DNA of 32,631 nt, taken from Streptomyces lichenis. GTDB taxonomy: Bacteria > Actinomycetota > Actinomycetes > Streptomycetales > Streptomycetaceae. The stretch spans positions 1-32,631 of the forward strand of contig NZ_JALPTH010000045.1 in the NCBI RefSeq assembly GCF_023218175.1. Reading direction: 5' to 3'. This document shows positions 8,998 through 16,134 of this stretch, piece by piece. The translations under genes were made by a program, and so were the position numbers. Numbering within the stretch: the stretch's first letter is position 1; each line of letters starts with the position of its first letter. The notes beneath the pieces are model-generated. The model saw nothing but the letters and a program-made list of their open reading frames with translations. It had not been told where the DNA came from and did no database searches.

Positions 8998-9234
8998 TCA
9001 GCTCGCGGGCGGTCGGGGCGGCGGTACGGCGCCGGGCCGGGCGTGCGCGGCGGCGTCGGCGCGGGCGCGGTCGCGGGACCGCCGGGCCGGCCCCTGCCAG
9101 CCGCAGCCGCAGCGGGCGACGGAGAACGCGCCGTTCTCGGTGGTGGTGGTCTCGTGGTCCCCGCCGGTCTCGCGGCCGGAGGCACCGGAGGCAGGAGCCG
9201 CGGAGGCGGAAGCGGTCGGATCATGCGCGGGCAC
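8998..9234 (-). CDS. Small Cys-rich conserved hypothetical protein
   Basis: 78 residues from GTG 9234. An Ala/Ser/Thr-rich N-terminal half precedes a compact motif, ARCGCGWQGPARRSRDRAR, and then ADAAAH. The two cysteines (C42, C44), W46 and H64 may bind a metal, but this is a guess. I recall similar C-x-C-G-W-x-G-P-x-R-R small proteins in many Streptomyces genomes, function unknown. Codon third positions are strongly G/C in this frame, unlike the other frames. It is transcribed convergently to the PAP2 gene and divergently from the lipoprotein gene. GGTGGA lies 3 nt before the GTG, rather close. An ATG further upstream (9342) is possible but gives an atypical Arg-rich start. Confidence 0.6.
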   Translation of the reverse strand: MPAHDPTASASAAPASGASGRETGGDHETTTTENGAFSVARCGCGWQGPARRSRDRARADAAAHARPGAVPPPRPPAS

Positions 9235-9428
9235 GGTTCCACCGTACCGGGGCGGCGGGCGCGCGTGACGGGCCGCCGGGGCGGTCGTTAAGCGGAGCGA
9301 GTGGGGGCCGTGCCGCACGGCTCCGGAGCGGACTTCGGGCATGTCCACGAGGGTGCTCCGGACTCCGGGCTGCGCGGGACGGCTTCCGGCTTCGGCAGCG
9401 GCGGTACGGCGTTGGGGGTCGGCAGGCG

Positions 9429-10241
9429 ATGGTGCAGCAGCACATGCGCGGAGGCGGCGCGGTCGCCGTCACGGCCGCCGTGGTGGGGGCGATGGCCTCC
9501 GGGTGCTCCGCGGCGGCGGACGCCACACCCGGCCCGGACCCGGCCCAGGCCGTGCGTACCGCCTCCGAGGTGCTGGCCCGGGCCGGGACGTCCAAGGCGC
9601 GCACCTCCATGGAGATGGCGACCGGCGGCACCCGGGTGACCATCCGGGGCGAGGGCGCCTACGACTTCGCCACCGGGCACGGGCGGCTGAAGGTGGTGCT
9701 GCCGCGCGACCCCTCCGGCGCGGAGGGCCACCGCCCCATCACCGAGCTGCTCGCTCCCGGCGCCCTCTACATGAAGAACCGCGGCGCGGGGGTCCCCGCC
9801 GACAAGTGGGTACGGGTGGACACCGCCGCCCTCTCCGACGGCAACCTGGTCACCGGCGGGGCCACCGACCCGGCCGCCGCCGCCGAACTGCTGCGCGGCG
9901 CCCGGGGCGTGCGGCACATCGGCGAGGAGGAGCTGGCGGGCGTGCCGGTCACCCACTACCGGGGCGTCGTCGACCTGGGGCACGCCGCCCGGGCCGCCTC
10001 CCCGCGGCTGCGCGCCGTGCTCGCGGCGGCGGCGAAAGGGTTCGCCAGGGACAGCGTCCCGTTCGACGCCTATCTGGACCGGGAGGGGCGGCTGCGCAAG
10101 GTCCGCCACCAGTTCGGCTTCGCCAACGAGGGGCGGACGGTGGCGGTGGCCTCCACCACCCTGCTCTACGAGTTCGGGGCCCCGGTCAGCGTGGTGCTGC
10201 CGCCCGAGCGGGACATCTACACCGGCAAGGTCGGCATGTGA
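9429..10241 (+). CDS. Lipoprotein, LppX/LprG-like
   Basis: 270 residues from ATG 9429; ATG 9444 is an alternative. A short positive N-terminus and hydrophobic stretch lead to a lipobox AMASGC, with the lipidated Cys at about residue 26. The mature part shows beta-rich, amphipathic features: GTRVTIRGEGAYDF, then ALYMKN, ITHYRG-like and VPFDAYLDREGRLRKV segments. These are reminiscent of the LppX/LprAFG family, which bind lipids in mycobacteria. Related Streptomyces proteins carry the same DAYLDxxGRLRK segment. The family call is tentative; surface lipoprotein is firmer. The gene stands alone, between the divergent small Cys-rich gene and the 57-residue gene. Confidence 0.75.
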   Translation: MVQQHMRGGGAVAVTAAVVGAMASGCSAAADATPGPDPAQAVRTASEVLARAGTSKARTSMEMATGGTRVTIRGEGAYDFATGHGRLKVVLPRDPSGAEGHRPITELLAPGALYMKNRGAGVPADKWVRVDTAALSDGNLVTGGATDPAAAAELLRGARGVRHIGEEELAGVPVTHYRGVVDLGHAARAASPRLRAVLAAAAKGFARDSVPFDAYLDREGRLRKVRHQFGFANEGRTVAVASTTLLYEFGAPVSVVLPPERDIYTGKVGM

Positions 10242-10415
10242 GAGGCGGATGGGGGTGGCTCCCGGCGCGGGGGCACGACCCGGGTGGTCGGAAGAATGGT
10301 CCAGACGTGTCATGCGCGTACCGTGCCGCGCTCCCTACGCTGGGGAGCCGGAAGGGCCGCGCGACCGCGACCGCGGCCACGACCGGGGAACACTTCGCAG
10401 GAAGAGGTGATGTGC

Positions 10416-10589
10416 GTGCCACCGCCCAGCCCGACGACCGTCCAGGACCCCGTCGCCCTCGCCGAGATCGAACTGTGCGGCGAGCTGATGATCGCCGCCT
10501 CCGCATCGGACGGGGACCGGCTGAGTGCCGCGCGTATCGACGAGGTGCTGAACGTCATACCGGCGGCCCGCGGCGCGTCCGCGCCCTGA
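10416..10589 (+). CDS. Small conserved hypothetical protein (57 aa)
   Basis: Starts at GTG 10416, with GAAGAGG about 8 nt upstream; ATG 10410 is in frame but too close to that site. The protein is mostly one acidic helical segment, VALAEIELCGELMIAASA, followed by DRLSAARIDEVLNVI. I recall short Streptomyces proteins of this type (ELCGEL, RIDEVL) without known function. There is no membrane helix or signal peptide. It is convergent with csoR, 45 nt away. Nothing further can be said about its role; a regulatory partner protein is possible but unsupported. Confidence 0.6.
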   Translation: MPPPSPTTVQDPVALAEIELCGELMIAASASDGDRLSAARIDEVLNVIPAARGASAP

Positions 10590-10634
10590 GCCGGGAGGAA
10601 ACCGCGCCCTGAGGCCGGGAAGGAGGAAGGGGGG

Positions 10635-11081
10635 TCAGGTGCGCAGCAGGCGGGCGATGGCCTTGGTGGCCTCCTCGACCTTCGCGTCGATCTCGTCCCC
10701 GCCCTTGACGGCGGCGTCCGCGACGCAGTGCCGCAGATGCTCCTCCAGCAGCTGGAGCGCGAAGGACTGCAGGGCCTTGGTGGACGCGGAGACCTGGGTG
10801 AGGATGTCGATGCAGTAGACGTCCTCGGCGACCATCCGCTGAAGGCCCCGGATCTGGCCCTCGATCCGGCGCAGCCGCTTCAGGTGCTCGTCCTTCTGCT
10901 TGTGGTAGCCGTGCACCCCGCGGTCGTGGTCGGTCACCGGCCCGATCCCGCCGGTGGAAGCGGCGGAGGCGGGGGCGTCCGGGCCGCTCGCCGCCTCATC
11001 GCCGGTCACGGCGTCCGCACCGTCGGTCACACCCTCGGTGCTCCCGCCGTCCGGAAGGCCGGCCGCCTCGGTGGTCGTCAT
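10635..11081 (-). CDS. csoR: CsoR-family copper-sensing repressor
   Basis: 148 residues from ATG 11081, with GGGAGGA as ribosome site. An unusual acidic, Ala/Gly-rich extension of about 55 residues precedes the DUF156/CsoR helical core (about 58-145: HLKRLRRIEGQIRGLQRMV). The Cu(I) ligand set C-H-C is present at C90, H115 and C119, with the same spacing as Cys36, His61 and Cys65 of M. tuberculosis CsoR. It should therefore sense Cu(I) rather than Ni or formaldehyde. CsoR tetramers release GC-rich palindromic operators on binding copper. A matching palindrome sits in its own leader at 11113-11129, implying autoregulation. No copper ATPase or chaperone gene lies next to it, so its other targets are elsewhere. 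The frame extends beyond the ATG, but that part is a shadow of the divergent gene. Confidence 0.88.
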   Translation of the reverse strand: MTTTEAAGLPDGGSTEGVTDGADAVTGDEAASGPDAPASAASTGGIGPVTDHDRGVHGYHKQKDEHLKRLRRIEGQIRGLQRMVAEDVYCIDILTQVSASTKALQSFALQLLEEHLRHCVADAAVKGGDEIDAKVEEATKAIARLLRT

Positions 11082-11112
11082 CGCGTCCTCCCGTTGTCCT
11101 GTAAGGGTTTGC

Positions 11113-11129
11113 ATACCCCTCGGGGGCAT
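11113..11129. promoter_or_regulatory. Candidate CsoR operator
   Basis: ATACCCC (11113-11119) and GGGGCAT (11123-11129) form an inverted repeat around TCG, with one mismatch. It closely resembles the TACCC...GGGTA-type palindromes known for actinobacterial CsoR. It lies about 32 nt upstream of the csoR start, where it could cover the promoter. Binding is inferred. Confidence 0.55.
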
Positions 11130-11276
11130 ATGATACCGGCTGGTCGGAAAAGGTGGCCGGGGGGCGGTTCTGTTCACTGTGCCTGATGGGCGACACTGAA
11201 CAACGCCGGTTAGCCGTGGCCGGATGATGCGCCTAGCATCAGCCTGACCGAACCCCATGCACCCCGAGGACCCCAC

Positions 11277-11897
11277 GTGCGTTTTCGTCTGACCCCCAGG
11301 GAGACGAGCTTCTACGACATGTTCTCCGCGTCCGCGGACAACATCGTCACGGGCTCCAAGCTCCTGATGGAACTGCTCGGGGCGGACGCCTCCGCCCGGG
11401 CCGAGATCGCGGAGCGGATGCGGGCGGCGGAGCACGCGGGGGACGACGCGACCCACGCGATCTTCCACCAGTTGAACTCCTCCTTCATCACGCCGTTCGA
11501 CCGCGAGGACATCTACGCCCTCGCCTCGTCGCTCGACGACATCATGGACTTCATGGAGGAGGCGGTCGACCTGGTCGTCCTCTACAACGTCAAGGAACTG
11601 CCCAAGGGCGTCGAGCAGCAGATCGAGGTGCTCGCCCGGGCCGCCGAGCTGACCGCCGAGGCCATGCCGCACCTGCGGACCATGGACAGCCTCACCGAGT
11701 ACTGGATCGAGGTCAACCGGCTGGAGAACCAGGCGGACCAGATCCACCGCAAGCTGCTGGCCCACCTGTTCAACGGCAAGTACGACGCCATGGAGGTGCT
11801 GAAGCTCAAGCAGATCGTGGACGTGCTGGAGGAGGCCGCGGACGCCTTCGAGCACGTGGCCAACACGGTGGAGACCATCGCGGTCAAGGAGTCCTGA
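11277..11897 (+). CDS. DUF47 / PhoU-like Pit accessory protein
   Basis: 206 residues from GTG 11277, with GAGGA about 7 nt upstream. It is all-helical, with the DUF47 pattern: FYDMFSASADNIVTG near the N-terminus, EHAGDDATHAIFHQLNSSFITPFDREDIYALAS in the middle, and EVLKLKQIVDVLEEAADAFEHVANTVE at the end. The E/D-rich D-x-x-x-E motifs in PhoU-type bundles bind metal clusters. Proteins of this family are encoded directly before Pit transporters and are thought to control or assist them. Here the stop is 5 nt from the pit start, so the two are almost certainly one operon. Earlier annotations often say phosphate transport regulator. Confidence 0.88.
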   Translation: MRFRLTPRETSFYDMFSASADNIVTGSKLLMELLGADASARAEIAERMRAAEHAGDDATHAIFHQLNSSFITPFDREDIYALASSLDDIMDFMEEAVDLVVLYNVKELPKGVEQQIEVLARAAELTAEAMPHLRTMDSLTEYWIEVNRLENQADQIHRKLLAHLFNGKYDAMEVLKLKQIVDVLEEAADAFEHVANTVETIAVKES

Positions 11898-11902
11898 GCT
11901 TC

Positions 11903-12901
11903 GTGGACACCTTCGCGCTGATCGTGACCATCGGCGTCGCGCTCGGCTTCACCTACACCAACGGCTTCCACGACTCGGCGAACGCCATCGCCACCTCGGT
12001 CTCCACCCGGGCGCTGACCCCGCGGGCCGCGCTCGCCATGGCCGCGGTGATGAACCTCGCGGGCGCCTTCCTCGGCAGCGGCGTCGCCAAGACCGTCAGC
12101 GAGGGCCTGATCGAGACACCGCACGGGCGGAACGGGATGGGCATCCTGTTCGCCGCGCTGGTCGGCGCGATCGTCTGGAACCTGGTCACCTGGTACTTCG
12201 GGCTGCCCTCGTCCTCCTCGCACGCGCTGTTCGGCGGCATGGTCGGCGCGGCGCTCGCGGGCGGCACCGAGGTCATCTGGTCCGGGGTGCTGGACAAGAT
12301 CGTCATCCCGATGTTCCTCTCCCCGGTGGTCGGCCTGATCGCCGGCTATCTGGTGATGTGCGCGATCCTGTGGATGTTCCGCAAGGCCAACCCGCACAAG
12401 GCCAAGCGCGGCTTCCGGATAGCCCAGACCGTCTCGGCGGCCGGCATGGCCCTGGGCCACGGCCTCCAGGACGCCCAGAAGACCATGGGCATCGTGGTGA
12501 TGGCCCTGGTCATCGCCGACGTCCAGGACGCCGGCGACGCCATCCCGATCTGGGTGAAGATCGCCTGTGCGGTGATGCTGTCGCTGGGTACGTACGCGGG
12601 CGGCTGGCGCATCATGCGCACCCTCGGCCGCAAGATCATCGAGCTGGACCCGCCGCAGGGCTTCGCCGCGGAGACCACCGGCGCCTCGATCATGTTCGGC
12701 TCGGCGTTCATCTTCCACGCCCCGATCTCCACCACTCATGTGATCACCTCCGCGATCATGGGCGTCGGCGCCACCAAGCGGGTCAACGCGGTCCGCTGGG
12801 GCGTGGCGAAGAACATCATCCTGGGCTGGTTCATCACCATGCCGGCCGCGGCCCTGGTCGCCGCGCTCAGCTACTTCGTGGTGCAGCTGCTCTTCGGCTG
12901 A
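11903..12901 (+). CDS. pit: Low-affinity inorganic phosphate transporter, PiT family
   Basis: 332 residues from GTG 11903, five bases after the DUF47 stop; the AAGGAG within the end of that gene can serve as ribosome site. The two PiT repeats are visible: TNGFHDSANAIATSVSTRALTPRAAL near residue 13 and GLPSSSSHALFGGMVGAAL near 92 form the first. SAAGMALGHGLQDAQKTMGI (about 172) and FHAPISTTHVITSAIMG (about 271) form the second. About ten membrane helices are expected. PiT proteins carry metal-phosphate complexes with protons and serve phosphate-replete cells, complementing the high-affinity Pst system on the opposite strand just downstream. I see no PHO box before the operon. Confidence 0.92.
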   Translation: MDTFALIVTIGVALGFTYTNGFHDSANAIATSVSTRALTPRAALAMAAVMNLAGAFLGSGVAKTVSEGLIETPHGRNGMGILFAALVGAIVWNLVTWYFGLPSSSSHALFGGMVGAALAGGTEVIWSGVLDKIVIPMFLSPVVGLIAGYLVMCAILWMFRKANPHKAKRGFRIAQTVSAAGMALGHGLQDAQKTMGIVVMALVIADVQDAGDAIPIWVKIACAVMLSLGTYAGGWRIMRTLGRKIIELDPPQGFAAETTGASIMFGSAFIFHAPISTTHVITSAIMGVGATKRVNAVRWGVAKNIILGWFITMPAAALVAALSYFVVQLLFG

Positions 12902-12927
12902 GCCGCGGATCCCACGGGACACGAGAA

Positions 12928-12963
12928 GGGCCCGCCTCCCCGTTCGACGGGGGAGGCGGGCCC
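12928..12963. terminator. Strong hairpin terminator between convergent pit and pstB
   Basis: A perfect 14-bp stem, 12928-12941 pairing with 12950-12963, closes an 8-nt loop. It lies 27 nt after the pit stop and can also act for the leftward pst operon. There is no T run, as is common in Streptomyces. Confidence 0.8.
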
Positions 12964-13106
12964 TCGGCCTTTCCGCCCGGTTTCCCGGAGTCCCGGTCAT
13001 CCGGCGGAAGGCCCGGCCTTGCGGTGGCACCGCCATGCAGCACCGCAGGGCGTCCGGCCCCACCGGGCACGCCGAGTGCGCGGCGTACCTGGCGGGGAGT
13101 GCGGGA

Positions 13107-13883
13107 TCAGCCGAAGCGGCCGGAGATGTAGTCCTCGGTCGCCTGGACCGACGGGTTGGAGAAGATCCGGTCGGTCTCGTCGATCTCGATCAGCTTGCCC
13201 GGCTGCCCCACGGCCGCCAGGTTGAAGAAGGCGGTACGGTCCGAGACCCGGGCCGCCTGCTGCATGTTGTGGGTCACGATGACGATCGTGAACCGCTCCT
13301 TCAGTTCGCTGATCAGGTCCTCGATGGCGAGGGTGGAGATCGGGTCGAGCGCCGAGCAGGGCTCGTCCATCAGCAGCACGTCCGGCTCGACCGCGATGGC
13401 GCGGGCGATGCACAGCCGCTGCTGCTGGCCGCCGGAGAGGCCGGAGCCCGGCTTGTTGAGGCGGTCCTTCACCTCGTCCCAGAGGTTGGCGCCGCGCAGC
13501 GAGCGCTCCACGACCCCGGCCAGCTCGTTCTTCTTGTAGGAGCCGTTGAGCCGGAGGCCGGCCGCCACGTTGTCGAAGATCGACATGGTGGGGAACGGGT
13601 TGGGGCGCTGGAAGACCATGCCGACCGTGCGGCGCACGGTGACCGGGTCCACGGACGAGCCGTAGAGGTTCTCGTCGTCCAGCATCACCTTGCCCTCGAC
13701 GCGCCCGCCCGGGGTCACCTCGTGCATCCGGTTCAGGGTGCGCAGGAAGGTGGACTTGCCGCAGCCTGAGGGGCCGATGAAGGCGGTCACGGAGCGGGGC
13801 TCGACGGTCATCGAGATGTCGTCGATCGCCTTGTGGGAGCCGTAGTACGCGGACAGTCCGCTGACGTCGATGCGCTTGGCCAT
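13107..13883 (-). CDS. pstB: Phosphate ABC transporter ATP-binding protein PstB
   Basis: 258 residues from ATG 13883, the start conserved in relatives (MAKRIDVSGL); a GTG at 13892 would add three residues. Walker A is GPSGCGKST (37-45), the Q-loop is VFQRPNPFP (90-98), the ABC signature is LSGGQQQR (149-156), Walker B is VLLMDEP (169-175), and the switch His lies in VTHNMQQA. The PstB-typical RPNPFPMSI-type Q-loop distinguishes it from other importers. It drives phosphate uptake with PstA and PstC. It is the last gene of the operon, 25 nt after pstA. Confidence 0.96.
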   Translation of the reverse strand: MAKRIDVSGLSAYYGSHKAIDDISMTVEPRSVTAFIGPSGCGKSTFLRTLNRMHEVTPGGRVEGKVMLDDENLYGSSVDPVTVRRTVGMVFQRPNPFPTMSIFDNVAAGLRLNGSYKKNELAGVVERSLRGANLWDEVKDRLNKPGSGLSGGQQQRLCIARAIAVEPDVLLMDEPCSALDPISTLAIEDLISELKERFTIVIVTHNMQQAARVSDRTAFFNLAAVGQPGKLIEIDETDRIFSNPSVQATEDYISGRFG

Positions 13884-13908
13884 TTCAATCACTACTTCCG
13901 GTGCCGGG

Positions 13909-14991
13909 TCAGCGGCTGGTCTTCGGGGCCTTCCAGCGGGCGATGCCGCGGGCCACCAGGTTGAGGATCATGACGAAGGCGATCAGCACCAGGGCGGCGG
14001 CCCAGGCCCGGTCGTAGGCGGCCACCTCACCGATCTTGTACTGCTCGTAGATGTAGAACGGCAGGGAGGACTGCTCGCCGGCGAACGGGTTGGTGTTGAT
14101 CAGCTGGTTGCCGAAGACCACCAGGATGATCGGGGCGGTCTCCCCCGCGATACGGGCGATCGCGAGCATCACACCGGTGGTGATGCCGCCGATCGCGGTG
14201 GGGAGCACCACCTTGAGGATCACCCGCCACTTGGGCACGCCCAGGGCGAGGGCCGCCTCGCGCAGCTCGTTGGGCACCAGCTTGAGCATCTCCTCGGTGG
14301 AGCGCACCACGACCGGGATCATCAGGATCGACAGGGCGAGGGCGCCCATCAGGCCGGACGGCTCAAGGCCGGCGATCAGCATGATGGAGAGGATGAACAG
14401 ACCGGCCACGATCGACGGGATGCCGGTCATCACGTCCACGAAGAAGGTGACGGCCCGGGCCAGCGCGCCCCGGCCGTACTCGACCAGGTAGACGGCGGTC
14501 AGCAGGCCGATCGGGGCGGAGAGCACGGTGGCGATGCCGACCTGCTCCAGGGTGCCGATCAGCGCGTGGTAGACGCCGCCGCTGGCCTCCCAGCCGAGCA
14601 CACCGGCCATCGAGTGGGAGAGGAAGTAGCCGTCCAGGCGCTCGACGCCGCGGCTGACCGTGGTCCACAGCAGCGAGACCAGCGGAACGACGGCGACCAG
14701 GAAGCAGACCCACACCACGCTGGTGGCGAGGCGGTCCCTGGCCTGGCGCTGGTTCTCCACGGCCGTGGTCACCGCGTACGACACGGCGAGGAAGATCAGC
14801 GCGGAGAGCAGCCCCCACTGGGTGCGGCTGTGCCAGCCCGCGGCCAGCGAGACGCCGACGCCGAGGGCGATGGACACCGCGGCGAAGCCGAGGGGCGCGA
14901 GGCGCGGCAGCGAGCGGCTGCTGAGGCTGGGGCGCGCGGCGGGCGCCGGGGCGGGGCGGTGGTCCTTCAGACCGGTGGTGGCGTGGCTCAT
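13909..14991 (-). CDS. pstA: Phosphate ABC transporter permease PstA
   Basis: 360 residues from ATG 14991, overlapping the pstC stop by 4 nt (ATGA). A polar N-terminus of about 30 residues precedes two helices (about 34-50 and 58-75) and the MetI-like permease core. The EAA-loop coupling motif ELREAALALGVPKWRVILKVVLPTAIGGI lies near 246-274. The end (YEQYKIGEVAAYDRAWAAALVLI) is typical of PstA. A very long open frame continues upstream inside pstC; that part is a GC-driven shadow. PstA and PstC form the transmembrane phosphate path. Confidence 0.95.
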   Translation of the reverse strand: MSHATTGLKDHRPAPAPAARPSLSSRSLPRLAPLGFAAVSIALGVGVSLAAGWHSRTQWGLLSALIFLAVSYAVTTAVENQRQARDRLATSVVWVCFLVAVVPLVSLLWTTVSRGVERLDGYFLSHSMAGVLGWEASGGVYHALIGTLEQVGIATVLSAPIGLLTAVYLVEYGRGALARAVTFFVDVMTGIPSIVAGLFILSIMLIAGLEPSGLMGALALSILMIPVVVRSTEEMLKLVPNELREAALALGVPKWRVILKVVLPTAIGGITTGVMLAIARIAGETAPIILVVFGNQLINTNPFAGEQSSLPFYIYEQYKIGEVAAYDRAWAAALVLIAFVMILNLVARGIARWKAPKTSR

Positions 14992-15980
14992 GCGTTGGCC
15001 CCCGAGTACTCCTTGCGGCGGGCGATGATCAGCCGGGCCGCGCCGTTGACCAGCAGGGTCAGGACGAACAGGACGAGGCCGGAGGCGATCAGGGCGTCCC
15101 GCCCGAACTCGTTGGCCTCGCCGAACTTGGCGGCGATGTTCTGGGCGAAGGTGCCGCCGCCCGGGTTGAGCAGGTGCAGCGAGACCAGGAAGTTCGGCGA
15201 CAGGACCGTGGCGACGGCCATCGTCTCGCCGAGCGCCCGGCCCAGGCCCAGCATCGAGGCCGAGATGATGCCGGAGCGGCCGAAGGGCAGCACCGACAGC
15301 CGGATGACCTCCCAGCGGGTGGCGCCCAGGGCGAGGGCGGCCTCCTCGTTCATCCTGGGGACCTGGAGGAAGACCTCGCGGCTGACGCTGGTCACGATCG
15401 GCAGGATCATGATCGCCAGCAGGATGCCCACGGTGAACAGCGAGCGGGGGATGCCGATCTCGGTCTTCTCGAAGACGTAGGTCCAGCCGAAGAACTCGTC
15501 CAGCCAGGAGTTGAGGCCTTCGAGGTACGGGACGAGGACCAGGGCGCCCCAGATGCCGTAGATGATCGACGGCACGGCGGCCAGCAGGTCCACCACGTAG
15601 GCGAGCGGCGCGGCCACCCTGCGCGGGGCGTAGTGCGAGATGAACAGGGCGATGCCGACGGCGATCGGGACCGCGATCACCATGGCGACGATCGAGCTGA
15701 CGACCGTGCCGAAGAGGAGCACCGCGATGCCGAAGACGGGCGGGTCGCCGGCGGTGTTCCACTCGAAGGTGGTGAGGAAGTTCCCCTCGTTGTCGGAGAG
15801 CGCGATGACCGAGCGGTAGCTGAGGAACACGGCGATGGACGCCATGATCACCAGCAGCAGGATGCCCGAGCCCTTGGAGAGGCCCAGGAAGACCTTGTCG
15901 CCCAGGCGCCCGGTGGACCGGGAGCCGGGCCCTGGCACCGGCGGCGCCGGTGGGGTGTCTGCGGGTGTGGTGGAAGCCAT
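14988..15980 (-). CDS. pstC: Phosphate ABC transporter permease PstC
   Basis: 330 residues from ATG 15980, with GGAAAG about 4 nt upstream. A Pro-rich N-terminus precedes the first helix (about 36-56), an external loop carrying LSDNEGNFLTTFEW, and the permease core. The EAA motif MNEEAALALGATRWEVIRLSVLPFGRSGI lies near 211-239. LGRALGETMAVATV and the final SGLVLFVLTLLVNGAARL helix are typical of PstC. The gene follows pstS by 154 nt, a gap that holds two hairpins. It overlaps pstA by 4 nt. Confidence 0.95.
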   Translation of the reverse strand: MASTTPADTPPAPPVPGPGSRSTGRLGDKVFLGLSKGSGILLLVIMASIAVFLSYRSVIALSDNEGNFLTTFEWNTAGDPPVFGIAVLLFGTVVSSIVAMVIAVPIAVGIALFISHYAPRRVAAPLAYVVDLLAAVPSIIYGIWGALVLVPYLEGLNSWLDEFFGWTYVFEKTEIGIPRSLFTVGILLAIMILPIVTSVSREVFLQVPRMNEEAALALGATRWEVIRLSVLPFGRSGIISASMLGLGRALGETMAVATVLSPNFLVSLHLLNPGGGTFAQNIAAKFGEANEFGRDALIASGLVLFVLTLLVNGAARLIIARRKEYSGANA

Positions 15981-15995
15981 GGTCTTTCCGGTCTG

Positions 15996-16127
15996 TGGGG
16001 AGGAGCGCGGGGCTCCCCAGGCGGCGGTGCACCGGATGGGCGGGTGGGACGGGGTACCGGACGAGCGGTGGAGCGGGGTACTGCCGGTGGCGGGCCGGCC
16101 CGGGAGAGCCTGCCGGGCCGGCCCGCC
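15996..16127 (-). other. Intercistronic hairpins between pstS and pstC
   Basis: Just after the pstS stop, a perfect 15-bp GC stem (16089-16103 with 16113-16127) closes a 9-nt loop. A smaller 7-bp stem (15996-16002 with 16013-16019) lies about 16 nt before the pstC start. The large stem may act as a partial terminator or protect the 3' end of pstS mRNA, giving more binding protein than permease. The effect is inferred. Confidence 0.55.
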
Positions 16128-16134
16128 GGCGGGG

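Noticed and set aside
11161..11180. GTTCTGTTCACTGTG upstream of the DUF47-pit operon as a PHO box
   Set aside because: The GTTC elements are 5 bp apart, not 11, and no second TCA unit occurs at the right distance.
13909..16032. 707-codon frame suggesting a PstC-PstA fusion
   Set aside because: The upstream half is out of frame with the real pstC, which has its own intact start, EAA motif and stop overlapping pstA by 4 nt.
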